The position numbers and the translations under genes were made by a program. From Acinetobacter brisouisimilis (lineage in GTDB: Bacteria; Pseudomonadota; Gammaproteobacteria; Pseudomonadales; Moraxellaceae), in NCBI RefSeq assembly GCF_000368265.1, contig NZ_KB851218.1, positions 310,001 to 374,000 of the forward strand: a DNA stretch of 64,000 nt, in the 5' to 3' direction. Of this stretch, positions 28,565-37,916 are shown one piece after another (position 1 is the first letter of the stretch; each line of letters starts with the position of its first letter). Under the pieces are notes generated by a model, which had not been told where the DNA came from, made no database searches, and was given only the letters and a program-made list of their open reading frames with translations.

Positions 28565-29064
28565 GTCAACTCAATATTCAGCTTGAACCATTAACCATCG
28601 AAAACTTCGCCGAATTCGGCGAAGTGATCGGTTGTATAGGGCATGATTTCTTTCATATTAATGATGCGCATACCGAGCGCTATCACGCCTTGGCACACAC
28701 TGAAACCGATGCGGTGGGCAAGATTGGCATCAGTATTTTTCGCAATATCAAGACCACACATTTGCCATTCAAGATTGATATGTTGGAACGGCATCCAGTT
28801 GGTTCTCAAGCATTTATTCCGATGCAAGGACAGAAATTCCTGATCGTGGTTGCGTCCAATTTAAATGCTGATCAACCTGATCTAAAGCGCCTTCGGGCAT
28901 TTATTTCAGATGGTATACAAGGCGTGAATTATCGTGCAGGGACATGGCATCATCCCCTTCTGACGTTGGAAAGCCCAAGCGATTTTGCTGTGATTGATCG
29001 GCTCGGTACAGGACACAACTGTGATGTGTTCGAGTTTGCTGAGCCTGTACTGATTCGAGAATAA
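28561..29064 (+). CDS. allA: Ureidoglycolate lyase
   Basis: 167-residue enzyme releasing glyoxylate and urea from ureidoglycolate. Signatures are FAEFGEVIG near the start, IPMQGQKFLIVVA, YRAGTWHHPLL and an FAVIDR segment. It overlaps alc by 4 nt. It completes the urate-to-glyoxylate route within the window. A urease for the urea released is not in the window. Confidence 0.95.
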   Translation: MSQLNIQLEPLTIENFAEFGEVIGCIGHDFFHINDAHTERYHALAHTETDAVGKIGISIFRNIKTTHLPFKIDMLERHPVGSQAFIPMQGQKFLIVVASNLNADQPDLKRLRAFISDGIQGVNYRAGTWHHPLLTLESPSDFAVIDRLGTGHNCDVFEFAEPVLIRE

Positions 29065-29233
29065 AACCCTGAACAGGCTGTTTCGGTAGACTGTCTGCTG
29101 GCATACCGATATGCCAATTGAATAACATGTTTCTACATTTTCCCTACTTAGTCTTTGCAAAAGCATAAAACTTCTGCAATCTCGATTGGCTATAGTAGAA
29201 AACTTGTTTAGTGTGCCAACTTTTGTCCATACC

Positions 29234-29473
29234 ATGATGAAAAAATTGATTTTACTGAGCCTTGCTACCATAACGGCATTTTTAGCAGCGTGTAGCAGCA
29301 ACCCTTCGGAAAAACAACTGGCGATGGCAAACCCTGCCAGTAAATACTGCCTAGAACAAGGCGGTAAACTGCGCCATCTAAAAGATGCCTTTGGCAATGA
29401 ATCTGCCAACTGCAAATTACCCAATGGACAAGAGCAAGATGAATGGGATTTGTACCGACAAACGCACCCATAA
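29234..29473 (+). CDS. Small DUF333-type lipoprotein
   Basis: 79-residue precursor with signal peptide MMKKLILLSLATITAFLAAC and a lipobox (L-A-A-C), followed by a DUF333 core (ANPASKYCLEQGGKL...ESANCKLPNG) with two Cys likely forming a disulfide. No clear Shine-Dalgarno; ATG at 29234 or 29237. DUF333 proteins include heat-shock HslJ-linked and putative hemolysin-type lipoproteins; the role is unknown. It ends at a shared terminator with parE. Confidence 0.8.
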   Translation: MMKKLILLSLATITAFLAACSSNPSEKQLAMANPASKYCLEQGGKLRHLKDAFGNESANCKLPNGQEQDEWDLYRQTHP

Positions 29474-29500
29474 AAAAAGAGGGCGATTTCCCTCTTTTTT
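29473..29500. terminator. Bidirectional terminator between the lipoprotein gene and parE
   Basis: AAAAAAGAGGG-CGATTT-CCCTCTTTTTT, an 11-bp perfect stem. The first base is the end of the lipoprotein stop codon. Confidence 0.92.
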
Positions 29501-29508
29501 AATTTTGC

Positions 29509-31389
29509 TTAAACGACCAGATCTGCCAGATTGCCTTTTTGCTCCAGCCAGTGCTTACGATCTGCAGAGCGTTTTTTGGCAAGCAACTTATCCAGCAAAC
29601 TTGCCGTGAACTGCACATCATCCAGATCTAACTGTACCAAGCGGCGAGTGTTTGGATCCATCGTGGTTTCACGAAGCTGACTCGCATTCATTTCACCCAA
29701 GCCTTTAAAGCGGGTGATTTGCGGATTTTTAGTTTTGATCTTGGCTAAAATACTTTCTAGCTCATCATCATCCAGTGCATAAAACACATCTTTGGCCGCA
29801 TCGACACGGAACAACGGCGGCATAGCGACGAATAAATGCCCCTCTTCTACCAACGCAGGAAAGTGCTTCACAAACAAGGCACACAACAAAGTCGCAATGT
29901 GCAAACCGTCTGAGTCAGCATCGGCAAGAATACAGATTTTGCCATAGCGCAGTTCCGACAAGTCATCACTACCCGGATCAACCCCGATGGCAATCGCGAT
30001 ATCATGCACTTCTTGCGAAGCCAAAACTTCATCGGAAGAGACTTCCCATGTATTCAGGATTTTTCCGCGAATCGGCATAATCGCCTGAAAATTCTTGTCG
30101 CGGGCTTGCTTGGCACTACCACCTGCTGAGTCCCCTTCGACAATAAACAATTCACTTTCTTCACGGGTTTGCCCAACACAGTCTGCCAGTTTCCCAGGCA
30201 ATGCTGGTCCTGCTACGATGCGTTTACGCTCGACTTTTTTGGCTGCTTTGAGGCGTCGACCGGCTTTGGCAATTGCCATTTCCGCCAGTTGGGTTGCGGT
30301 TTCAGCATTTTGGTTAAACCACAGGGCAAACGCATCTTTGGCAATATTTTGGACAATGCCCGAAGCTTCACGGCTCGACAGGCGCTCTTTGGTTTGTCCT
30401 GAAAATTGTGGTTCTTGGAGCTTGAGTGACAAAATATAGTTCACCCCGTCCCAAACATCTTCTGCTGAGAGTTTCATGTTACGTGGCAACAAATTACGCA
30501 GTTCACAAAACTCGCGCAGCGCATCGGTCACGCCTGCACGCAAACCATTCACATGCGTACCGCCTTGCGCAGTCGGAATCAGGTTGACATAGCTTTCCTG
30601 AATCTGCTCGCCGCCTTCGACATTCCAGCACACGGCAAACTCACAACTGGCACGTTCAGCATCACCACGCGATACAAAGGCAGGCTGCGGCAAAATCTCG
30701 CGATCTTGCAGTTCATCCATCAAATAGTCGACCAGACCATTTTCAAACTGCCATTCGATTTTTTCGTTATTGATCTTGTCGATATAGCAAATTTTTAAGC
30801 CTGCTGCTAAAACGGCTTTGGCTTTCAGGTTATGTTTTAAGGCTTTTAAGGCAAATTTTGGATTGTCAAAATATTTGCTGTCTGGCCAGAAGCGTACCAG
30901 TGTCCCTGTCGCACGTTTCGGTGCCTTGCCTTCAAGCACTTCAAGTGGCGTAACAGGCTCACCATGCTCAAAAGCCATTTGGTATAAGTTACCCTGACGC
31001 TGTACTTCAACCTCAACACGATTCGATAGCGCATTGACCACAGAAATGCCGACCCCGTGCAATCCCCCCGAAAACTGATAGTTGTCGGTACTGAATTTGC
31101 CGCCTGCATGCAATTTGGTCAAAATAATTTCAATACCGCTTTGTCCGTATTCAGGGTGAATATCGACAGGCATCCCGCGCCCGTTGTCCTGAACGGATAA
31201 AGAGCCATCCTCATAGACCGTGACACTAATCTGGTTGGCATGCCCTGCCAAAGCCTCATCCACCGCATTGTCGATTACTTCTTGCGCAAGATGGTTTGGA
31301 CGTGTGGTATCGGTATACATTCCCGGACGGCGACGTACAGGATCTAGACCAGATAAAACTTCAAGGGATTGAGCCGTATATTGTGACAC
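29509..31389 (-). CDS. parE: DNA topoisomerase IV subunit B
   Basis: 626-residue ATPase subunit of topoisomerase IV. The GHKL ATP site shows in VIDNAVDEALAG and DNGRGMPVD, the lid in GGLHGVGISVVNALS, the Toprim domain in LFIVEGDSAGGSAKQARD and ILADADSDGLHI, and RFKGLGEMNASQL follows. At about 630 residues it lacks the insert that makes proteobacterial GyrB near 800. The neighbour yqiA is also the usual ParE neighbour. GTG start with AAGGA about 11 nt upstream. It begins 4 nt after the yqiA stop. Confidence 0.96.
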   Translation of the reverse strand: MSQYTAQSLEVLSGLDPVRRRPGMYTDTTRPNHLAQEVIDNAVDEALAGHANQISVTVYEDGSLSVQDNGRGMPVDIHPEYGQSGIEIILTKLHAGGKFSTDNYQFSGGLHGVGISVVNALSNRVEVEVQRQGNLYQMAFEHGEPVTPLEVLEGKAPKRATGTLVRFWPDSKYFDNPKFALKALKHNLKAKAVLAAGLKICYIDKINNEKIEWQFENGLVDYLMDELQDREILPQPAFVSRGDAERASCEFAVCWNVEGGEQIQESYVNLIPTAQGGTHVNGLRAGVTDALREFCELRNLLPRNMKLSAEDVWDGVNYILSLKLQEPQFSGQTKERLSSREASGIVQNIAKDAFALWFNQNAETATQLAEMAIAKAGRRLKAAKKVERKRIVAGPALPGKLADCVGQTREESELFIVEGDSAGGSAKQARDKNFQAIMPIRGKILNTWEVSSDEVLASQEVHDIAIAIGVDPGSDDLSELRYGKICILADADSDGLHIATLLCALFVKHFPALVEEGHLFVAMPPLFRVDAAKDVFYALDDDELESILAKIKTKNPQITRFKGLGEMNASQLRETTMDPNTRRLVQLDLDDVQFTASLLDKLLAKKRSADRKHWLEQKGNLADLVV

Positions 31390-31393
31390 GTGA

Positions 31394-31990
31394 TTATTTT
31401 TCCTTTGTAATCGATAAGGCTAAAAAGGTCAGTAGCATGGGAATTTTATCAGCAAAATTTTCCATGGCATGGTTTCCCCCCATTTCAGTCATGATCATGC
31501 TGGGGATTTGCGCCTGATTATAATAGCGTTGTGCTTCCCGATAATCCAAGACTTCATCACCTTGTTGCAATAACACCAACAATTTGCTGGCATCTTGAAC
31601 AATAGGCACATCCATCGCTGCCAATTGCTGCAACTGAGACCGATCCAGTGTCCAGTCTGGTGTCACCTGTAGCGGAATCTGTCCCTGACCAAACAGCCGC
31701 ATAAACAGGGCATAAGGATGAACCGCAGGATTGATCAACACCGCAGGACAAGCATATTGCAATGCCAGATGAGTTGCGTAAAACCCGCCCAGACTGCTCC
31801 CCACCAGCACGACATTTTCAAGTGCCTGAATATAACCTGCAACCTGTGCCAGCGCTTCCAGTGGCGGCATGTTTAGATCAGGCAAGTGTACACTATAGCT
31901 TGGACAATGGGCTTGGCAGTATCGTTTCAGCTGCTGCCCTTTGACCGAATAAGTATTGCTGCGAAAACCATGTAAATAAATAATATTCAT
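31394..31990 (-). CDS. yqiA: YqiA-like alpha/beta-hydrolase esterase
   Basis: 198-residue small esterase of the UPF0227/YqiA type. IIYLHGFRSN at the start forms the oxyanion region, and VGSSLGGFYATHLA carries the nucleophile Ser. The Asp is in the QGDEVLDY segment, and the His is in GGNHAMENF. ATG at 31990 is preferred to an upstream TTG. The E. coli parE-yqiA neighbourhood is preserved. The natural ester substrate is unknown. Confidence 0.9.
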   Translation of the reverse strand: MNIIYLHGFRSNTYSVKGQQLKRYCQAHCPSYSVHLPDLNMPPLEALAQVAGYIQALENVVLVGSSLGGFYATHLALQYACPAVLINPAVHPYALFMRLFGQGQIPLQVTPDWTLDRSQLQQLAAMDVPIVQDASKLLVLLQQGDEVLDYREAQRYYNQAQIPSMIMTEMGGNHAMENFADKIPMLLTFLALSITKEK

Positions 31991-32189
31991 ACGAATCAAC
32001 CATCAATTTTGTATTAAATCTACGTCATTCACTGCATGACTCCCCCGTGATGATTTAAACTGGTCTTGTAGGACAAAAGCAGGCTCAATCTAGGTAAAAA
32101 TTGCGTATGTTAAGCAAAGCAAAACCATAAATTATTGCCGTAGTACCAGACAATACTTGGTTAGCACAGTTATAGAGAGATCAAAGACT

Positions 32190-33536
32190 ATGCCAAGTTT
32201 AACGCCACTACACGAAACTTATTGTCGTTGGGACGATACTCCACCAAGTCAAGCCGACTTGCTGGAGGGTTTTGCGCAATTTCTGACTACACCGAAACAA
32301 AACCTGTATGGTTTAATGCATAACATTCAGACAGAACTGTTGTCGAGTGTTTTAGGTTTAAGTGAAGAACATGTTCAACGCTTACAACGGATGCGTCTGA
32401 TCAATCGGTTTAACCATACTGTTTACGAAGTCATGAGACAGTCTGGTAGTCACGTTATTGCACCTAGTCTACGAAAAATTCTGCAACACAATCCACAGCT
32501 TCGACAAAAATCACTCAGCCCGATTGCGCAGGAAGCCTTGAGTATACTCAATGGGATTGCAGGAGATTATTTCTTGCTCCAGCAAAATCCGCTGGCACTG
32601 CCCATGGTGCTCTATGATCATTATGGCGCGATACAACGAGGCGATGTTGGTGGGCGAGTGGTGATTTTTGTGCATGGTTTATGTATGAGCCACCGCTACT
32701 GGTCAAACCATCGTTATGAAGGCATTGGTGAGCGCTTACTGGCACAGCGTGATTACAATACCATGCTGTATCTCAACTACAATACAGGACGGCGCATTTC
32801 AGCGAATGGTCGCAGCCTGTCCAATTTGCTTGAAGATTTAATCGAACGTAACCCACGCATTCATTCCATTGATCTTATTGGGCATAGCATGGGGGGCTTG
32901 GTCTGCCGTAGCGCGCTATTTTATGGTAAACAAGAACAAAAACACTGGTTTCACCGCACCCAAAATCTGGTGTGTATTGGCTCACCACATCATGGCGCAG
33001 CATTGGAACGCTTTGGCTTTCGTTTACAGGAAAGCCTGGGACGTTTTCCTCTGGTTAAAATTGCCCGTCATGTGGTCAATCTGCGCAGCAATGGCATTTT
33101 AGATTTGCGCTATGGCAGCGTGCGGGATGACGACTGGGAACACATGTCTGCCCGTATCGGCTCCATGAATGATAGCCGAAAACCAGCACCACTCCCCTCA
33201 CATATCAATACCTTTTTCATTGCAGGCACAATGGAATTTAAGAAAATAAAAACCAAAACCATGGCTGTGATTGGCGACTATCTGGTCAGTGTCAAAAGCG
33301 CGCTGGGCGAACACCCGAATCCGCGCTTTAACCTGAATCTCCCCGACTCGCACAAAGCTGTATTTTATGGCTTAAACCATTTTAACATTCCGTATCATCC
33401 GAGTGTCGCCGAGCAGATTACCCGCTGGTTATATCCGAACCCTGAATTACCAGAACAAAACTTCTTGCATCGTCATGTGGTGGATTTGGGAATTTATGAA
33501 CTTGATACCTTACTTGAAATGCAAAGTGAAGATTAG
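32190..33536 (+). CDS. Alpha/beta-hydrolase, lipase/PGAP1-like
   Basis: 448-residue hydrolase. The region VVIFVHGLCMSHRYW is the oxyanion loop, DLIGHSMGGLVCRSA carries the nucleophile Ser, and a C-terminal GLNHFNIPYH probably supplies the catalytic His. No signal peptide, so cytoplasmic. The first 150 residues (LLEGFAQFL...NIQTELLSS...) form a helical extension not known to me. It may act on acylglycerols or esters; substrate unknown. It overlaps the convergent EamA gene by 4 nt. Confidence 0.85.
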   Translation: MPSLTPLHETYCRWDDTPPSQADLLEGFAQFLTTPKQNLYGLMHNIQTELLSSVLGLSEEHVQRLQRMRLINRFNHTVYEVMRQSGSHVIAPSLRKILQHNPQLRQKSLSPIAQEALSILNGIAGDYFLLQQNPLALPMVLYDHYGAIQRGDVGGRVVIFVHGLCMSHRYWSNHRYEGIGERLLAQRDYNTMLYLNYNTGRRISANGRSLSNLLEDLIERNPRIHSIDLIGHSMGGLVCRSALFYGKQEQKHWFHRTQNLVCIGSPHHGAALERFGFRLQESLGRFPLVKIARHVVNLRSNGILDLRYGSVRDDDWEHMSARIGSMNDSRKPAPLPSHINTFFIAGTMEFKKIKTKTMAVIGDYLVSVKSALGEHPNPRFNLNLPDSHKAVFYGLNHFNIPYHPSVAEQITRWLYPNPELPEQNFLHRHVVDLGIYELDTLLEMQSED

Positions 33537-34441
33537 ACGGAACGCAAGTGACTCGGCGCGTTTTTCTTTTGTGCCAGTGCAATCCCGCACAAAATCATGA
33601 TACCGCCCAATGTATGATACATCGTCCACTGTTCATGCAACCAGATCAACGCGATAATCGCAGTAAATACAGGCATCAGATTCATAAAAATACTGGTACG
33701 ATTTGGCCCTAAATGCTGCACGGCCAGCATCCATAAAATTGGCGCGCATAGTGATGGGAAAATTCCTGCATACAGGACGCTCAACGCATTTTGACTGTTC
33801 AAGCCATCCAATCCCAAATAAACAATAAACGGCAGATGAAACAGTAAAGCAAAGGCAATCTGGATATACACACTGACCATGAGTGGCAGATTTAAACGCC
33901 ATTTTTTTAAGAATACGCCATAAAATGCATAGAAAAATACGGCAACCACCATCAGCGCATCACCAAAATGATGCCCCGTAGTCAGCAAGGCTGCAAAATT
34001 GCCTTGTCCAATCACATATAACAAGCCAAAAAATGACAATGCACTGCCAATCAAGGCAAAGCGGTTGGGCATATCCCGAAGCAGCAACATCGACACAAAA
34101 ATAGTGAACACGGGAATAAAGGCATTAATAATGCCCATATTGGTCGCCGAAGTGTAATGGGATGCGGTATAGGCAATGCCCTGATACAGCACCATGCCAA
34201 ATGCCCCCAAAACCGCAAGTTGACCAATATGCTGACGGAGCTGTTGGCGTGCCTGCCACACCCGATGCAGCATAAATGGTGTGAGCAATACAAAAGCAAT
34301 CAGCCAGCGATAAAAACTGATACTGACAGGTGAAATGAAGTCAGAAACATAACGAGTCACGACAATATTCAATGACCAGATCAGCACGGCCAATAAAGGC
34401 AAAACCAATGCCCACCACGGTGCTTTCTGATGCTGTTGCAT
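33533..34441 (-). CDS. EamA-family (DMT) transporter
   Basis: 302-residue inner-membrane protein with ten predicted helices arranged as two EamA repeats (about 14-145 and 160-295), and a basic C-terminus. PVSISFYRWLIAFVLLTPFM and IMILCGIALAQKK are typical. Drug/metabolite exporters of this family move amino acids or small metabolites; the substrate is unknown. It is convergent with the hydrolase gene and codirectional with the TetR gene upstream. Confidence 0.9.
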   Translation of the reverse strand: MQQHQKAPWWALVLPLLAVLIWSLNIVVTRYVSDFISPVSISFYRWLIAFVLLTPFMLHRVWQARQQLRQHIGQLAVLGAFGMVLYQGIAYTASHYTSATNMGIINAFIPVFTIFVSMLLLRDMPNRFALIGSALSFFGLLYVIGQGNFAALLTTGHHFGDALMVVAVFFYAFYGVFLKKWRLNLPLMVSVYIQIAFALLFHLPFIVYLGLDGLNSQNALSVLYAGIFPSLCAPILWMLAVQHLGPNRTSIFMNLMPVFTAIIALIWLHEQWTMYHTLGGIMILCGIALAQKKNAPSHLRSV

Positions 34442-34543
34442 AGCATTCTCTTGATCATGAATTAAAGGAATATTCTGACTATCGGCGGATTGAATTGAAA
34501 TCCTGAAAATCCGACATCAATATAGTAAAGACGACACCTGAAC

Positions 34544-35191
34544 CTAAAACAAATCCCAAACCCGCATGGCATGTTCAATCACTTTGTGCAGCTGTTCCTG
34601 TGTTGCCCCATCACGCGCTTGTAAGGTTAACCCTTGAATCACCGTGGTATAAAAATCAGTCATTTCTTCAATTGGTGTGGTTGGTGCCAAATCTCCATCA
34701 ACAATCCCCTGCTGCAAACGCTGCAACAGTTTTTGTTTCTCTTTTAAGCGTTTTTCCAGAACTTTTTGCTGGACATCATGTGTCTGTTCGGAACAGTTGA
34801 CCACGGCAACAATCAGCATACAGCCCGCAGGTTTATTGGGCTGGAGTAAGCGCTGAATATGGTTATACAGATAAATTTCAAATGCGACTTTTGCTGTTTT
34901 CGCCTGCTCAAAAATCGGAATGATGGGGCAGGCTTCATGCTCCAGATAATAGTCAATACAGCGATAAAACAATGACGCTTTATCCCCAAAACAGCTATAC
35001 AAACTTGGTGCGGTAATTTGTAAAGCATGGGTTAAATCATTGATGGATGTTGCTTCATAACCATGTTCCCAAAACAACAGCATGGCTTTTTCCAGCGCCT
35101 GCTGTTCATCAAAACATTTTGGACGCCCACGTTTCTTTTTCATTGGCATATCTGCCTGTTGTACTGCCAAATCTGTTGTGGGTTTTGTCAT
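34544..35191 (-). CDS. TetR/AcrR-family transcriptional regulator
   Basis: 215-residue repressor with a basic lead KKKRGRPKCFDEQQALEKAMLLFWEHGY and the HTH helix TSINDLTHALQITAPSLYSCFGDKASLF. The C-terminal ligand domain is all-helical. The start is uncertain: ATG at 35191 is used; ATG at 35206 or 35254 are alternatives, and none has a good ribosome site. It is divergent from an MFS exporter gene. A 12-bp palindrome at 35268 over that promoter suggests it represses the exporter. Confidence 0.88.
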   Translation of the reverse strand: MTKPTTDLAVQQADMPMKKKRGRPKCFDEQQALEKAMLLFWEHGYEATSINDLTHALQITAPSLYSCFGDKASLFYRCIDYYLEHEACPIIPIFEQAKTAKVAFEIYLYNHIQRLLQPNKPAGCMLIVAVVNCSEQTHDVQQKVLEKRLKEKQKLLQRLQQGIVDGDLAPTTPIEEMTDFYTTVIQGLTLQARDGATQEQLHKVIEHAMRVWDLF

Positions 35192-35232
35192 ACAGGGAAC
35201 AACCATTTTTATAGCAATCGCTAATAAATTAA

Positions 35233-35261
35233 TTGACGATTGAATTTTCTTCAACTATTTT
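35233..35261 (+). promoter_or_regulatory. Putative sigma70 promoter of the MFS exporter gene
   Basis: TTGACG (35233-35238), a 17-nt spacer, then TATTTT (35256-35261). The predicted transcription start falls on the palindrome at 35268. Confidence 0.55.
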
Positions 35262-35267
35262 ATTTTA

Positions 35268-35279
35268 TAGTGATCACTA
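35268..35279. promoter_or_regulatory. Palindromic operator, probable TetR-family site
   Basis: TAGTGATCACTA is a perfect 12-bp palindrome in the intergenic region of the divergent TetR/MFS pair, placed at the predicted MFS transcription start. Confidence 0.6.
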
Positions 35280-35315
35280 CATAATTAATTTTTACTTTGA
35301 AAACAGGATGCCTTT

Positions 35316-36527
35316 ATGCCCACTTCCGTGGTCTCGGAACATCAATCTCCTTCAACTCAAGGCAGTTGGCTTGCCATTTTGACAGTTGCAATTGCTGCCT
35401 TTGTACTGGTCACCAGTGAATTTTTACCTGTAGGCGTACTCAATAATGTCGCCAGTGATTTACAGATTTCAACGGGTACAGCAGGTTTAGTCATTACCTT
35501 GCCTGGTGTCATGGCAGCGCTGGCAGCACCACTATTGCCTGTCTGGTTTAAACGGCTTGATCGACGTTATGTACTCATTGTATTGACTGCGATTATGGTA
35601 ATTGCCAACAGCATTACTGCATTTGCCAGTAATTTTCATATTTTGCTGCTCAGCCGTCTGGTTTTAGGTATTGCCATTGGCGGATTCTGGGCAACGGCCA
35701 TTGCCCTGAGTGGCAAACTTGCACCTGCCCAACTCCCAATCGCCAAAGCTACTGCGGTGGTCATGACAGGCGTGACTTTTGCAACAGTGCTAGGCGTGCC
35801 AATTGGCACGTGGCTCAGTGGTTTATATGGCTGGCGCAGTGCTTTTGCCATCAATGCAGGGATTGGCTTTTTGGTGCTGATTTTACAAATGCTGTGCTTG
35901 CCAAAACTGCTACCCGAATCTGCGATTCGTTTTGCCGACTTGCCTGCGCTGCTACGTGTCAGTAAGGCGCGCCGCGGGATTGTGATTATTCTATTAATGG
36001 GTCTGGCACATTTTTGTGCTTATAGCTATCTGGCGCCATTTTTTAAACACATTGCAGGTTTTAACAGCGCGACGATTGGCAGCCTGTTATTACTCTACGG
36101 CATTGCAGGGATTTTTGGCAATGCTTTTGCAGGCTATAGTGGTAACCTCAATATTCGCTATACCCTTGCCTTTGTCGGGTTGTGCTTTGCAATCGTATTT
36201 TTTAGCTTTCCTGTATTTGCCGTGCATTTGTCTGGCGCGTTGGTCTTGACCGCACTCTGGGGCTTTGCCTTTGGTGCATTTCCGACGACAGCCAACATCT
36301 GGATGTTCTTGCATGCAGGCGATGCGGTAGAAAAAGGCATGCCGTTATTTGTCGGGATGTTTCAGGTCATGATTGCCATGGGTTCATTATTTGGCGGAAT
36401 GGTGGTTGACCACTATAATGAAACTACGCTGATTTACAGTGTCCTGAGTTTCATTGTCTTGGCACTGATTGCCTTATTTACCCTGACTCGAGGGCTGAAT
36501 AATCCTAAAATGACTTGCGAATCCTAA
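35316..36527 (+). CDS. MFS transporter (AraJ/sugar-efflux type)
   Basis: 403-residue, 12-helix major-facilitator exporter of the DHA1/AraJ-like group. The opening FVLVTSEFLPVGVLNNVASDLQ and the first-half motif RLVLGIAIGGFWA are characteristic. AGGA sits 7 nt before ATG. It is 9 nt upstream of the AraC-type regulator gene and divergent from the TetR gene, so it is probably an exporter under two regulators. Substrate unknown. Confidence 0.9.
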   Translation: MPTSVVSEHQSPSTQGSWLAILTVAIAAFVLVTSEFLPVGVLNNVASDLQISTGTAGLVITLPGVMAALAAPLLPVWFKRLDRRYVLIVLTAIMVIANSITAFASNFHILLLSRLVLGIAIGGFWATAIALSGKLAPAQLPIAKATAVVMTGVTFATVLGVPIGTWLSGLYGWRSAFAINAGIGFLVLILQMLCLPKLLPESAIRFADLPALLRVSKARRGIVIILLMGLAHFCAYSYLAPFFKHIAGFNSATIGSLLLLYGIAGIFGNAFAGYSGNLNIRYTLAFVGLCFAIVFFSFPVFAVHLSGALVLTALWGFAFGAFPTTANIWMFLHAGDAVEKGMPLFVGMFQVMIAMGSLFGGMVVDHYNETTLIYSVLSFIVLALIALFTLTRGLNNPKMTCES

Positions 36528-36536
36528 AATATTACT

Positions 36537-37301
36537 ATGAACAATGCATCAAATCTCATCCAACTCAATGACATGGTTGAAATTCATGAGTTTTTCTTCC
36601 AAGCCAATGACCAGATTTCGATGCATTGCTGTTTATGGGGTGACTTTAACTTTAGCCTCGATGGTATTTTGCAACTCCAGATTGGCGATGCGCTGTATTT
36701 AGCTCCGCCAAATTATGGTTTGTGGCTTCCTCCTCAAACCGAACATGATTCTATTGCCATCGACAAACAGGTTACTCATTTTATTTGTATCCGCATTCAC
36801 CCCTATTTAGCCAACAAGCTCAGCCCAGACACTCAAACGTTGGTCACCCGACCTTTCTTTCATGCATTGGTGAAAGAAGCCTTACACATTCGGCATAGCC
36901 ATCCACAACAGTATCAGCATTTACTGCAAGTCATTTATGACCAGATCTGCATGGCCGACTGTTATGATCATTACTTGCCACAAACCAGTCATCCTGTATT
37001 GCAACCTATTCTGGCGCAGCTCAATGATGTCTCAAATTTTCAGTACTCCATTCAGCAGATTCTTGCTGAATTTCGTATAAGTGAACGACATCTCTTACGC
37101 CTGAGTCAGCAAGAACTTAAACTGCCCATTTCCGAATGGCGTAACCGTGCCAAAATTGTTCATGCCATTTCTTTACTGAAACAGGGGCTTGCGATTAAAC
37201 AAATTGCCTACCTGCTGGGGTTTCGGCATAGCTCAAGTTTTATTACATTCTTTAAGCGCTATTTAGGTAAAACACCTGCGGAAATGCGCCTTGAACATTA
37301 G
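36537..37301 (+). CDS. AraC-family transcriptional regulator
   Basis: 254-residue regulator: an N-terminal cupin-like sensing domain (about 1-140, ALYLAPPNYGLWLPPQTEH segment) and a C-terminal double HTH (about 155-250) with ISEWRNRAKIVHAISLLKQGLAIKQIAYLLGF and SSFITFFKRYLGKTPAEMR. It follows the MFS gene by 9 nt without an obvious ribosome site, so coupling is plausible. The inducer is unknown. Confidence 0.9.
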   Translation: MNNASNLIQLNDMVEIHEFFFQANDQISMHCCLWGDFNFSLDGILQLQIGDALYLAPPNYGLWLPPQTEHDSIAIDKQVTHFICIRIHPYLANKLSPDTQTLVTRPFFHALVKEALHIRHSHPQQYQHLLQVIYDQICMADCYDHYLPQTSHPVLQPILAQLNDVSNFQYSIQQILAEFRISERHLLRLSQQELKLPISEWRNRAKIVHAISLLKQGLAIKQIAYLLGFRHSSSFITFFKRYLGKTPAEMRLEH

Positions 37302-37370
37302 TCACGCAAATCTACTTGTCTTTCATAAAAAATCATTTTAAAACATAACTCTACTTTTAAGGATATGATG

Positions 37371-37916
37371 ATGAGCCAGTCAATTTTGGATATTCCTGTA
37401 AACACCATTACAGGCGAAGAAACTACGCTTGCAACTTACCAAGGCAAGGTACTTTTAGTAGTCAATGTTGCCTCAAAATGCGGCTTAACCCCACAATATG
37501 AAGGTCTGGAAAAACTGTATCAGGCGAAAAAAGCTGAAGGTTTAGAGATTTTAGGTTTCCCTGCCAACAACTTTTTGGCACAAGAGCCAGGCAGCAACGA
37601 AGAAATTCAAAAATTCTGTTCCCTGAACTACCATGTAGATTTCCCACTGTTTGCCAAAATTTCAGTTGCAGGTGAAGACAAACATCCATTGTATCAGGCA
37701 CTAATTTCAGCGCAGCCTGAACGTATTGGCGAAGGTCCTTGGTGGAAAGATTTGGTCGACTACGGCCTAACACCAAACCCAAAACCTGAAATTTTATGGA
37801 ATTTTGAAAAATTCCTGATTGGCAAAAATGGTGACGTTGTAGCACGTTTTGCTCCAGACATTACTGCGGATGACCCGCGTATTGTTAGTGCGATTGAAGC
37901 TGAACTTGCCAAATAA
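37371..37916 (+). CDS. Glutathione peroxidase family protein
   Basis: 181-residue thiol peroxidase of the GPx family reducing hydroperoxides. The peroxidatic Cys is in VASKCGLTPQY, and the Trp/Asn of the family lies in ILWNFEKFLI. The segment that normally reads FPCNQF is FPANNF here. The resolving Cys of that position is absent and Gln is replaced by Asn, a known variant in gammaproteobacterial sequences but worth noting for mechanism. Three ATGs in a row; the third (37371) has AAGGAT six bases upstream. Single gene. Confidence 0.92.
   Translation: MSQSILDIPVNTITGEETTLATYQGKVLLVVNVASKCGLTPQYEGLEKLYQAKKAEGLEILGFPANNFLAQEPGSNEEIQKFCSLNYHVDFPLFAKISVAGEDKHPLYQALISAQPERIGEGPWWKDLVDYGLTPNPKPEILWNFEKFLIGKNGDVVARFAPDITADDPRIVSAIEAELAK

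Noticed and set aside
29509-31389. GyrB
   Set aside because: 626 residues and the yqiA neighbour fit ParE; proteobacterial GyrB is near 800.
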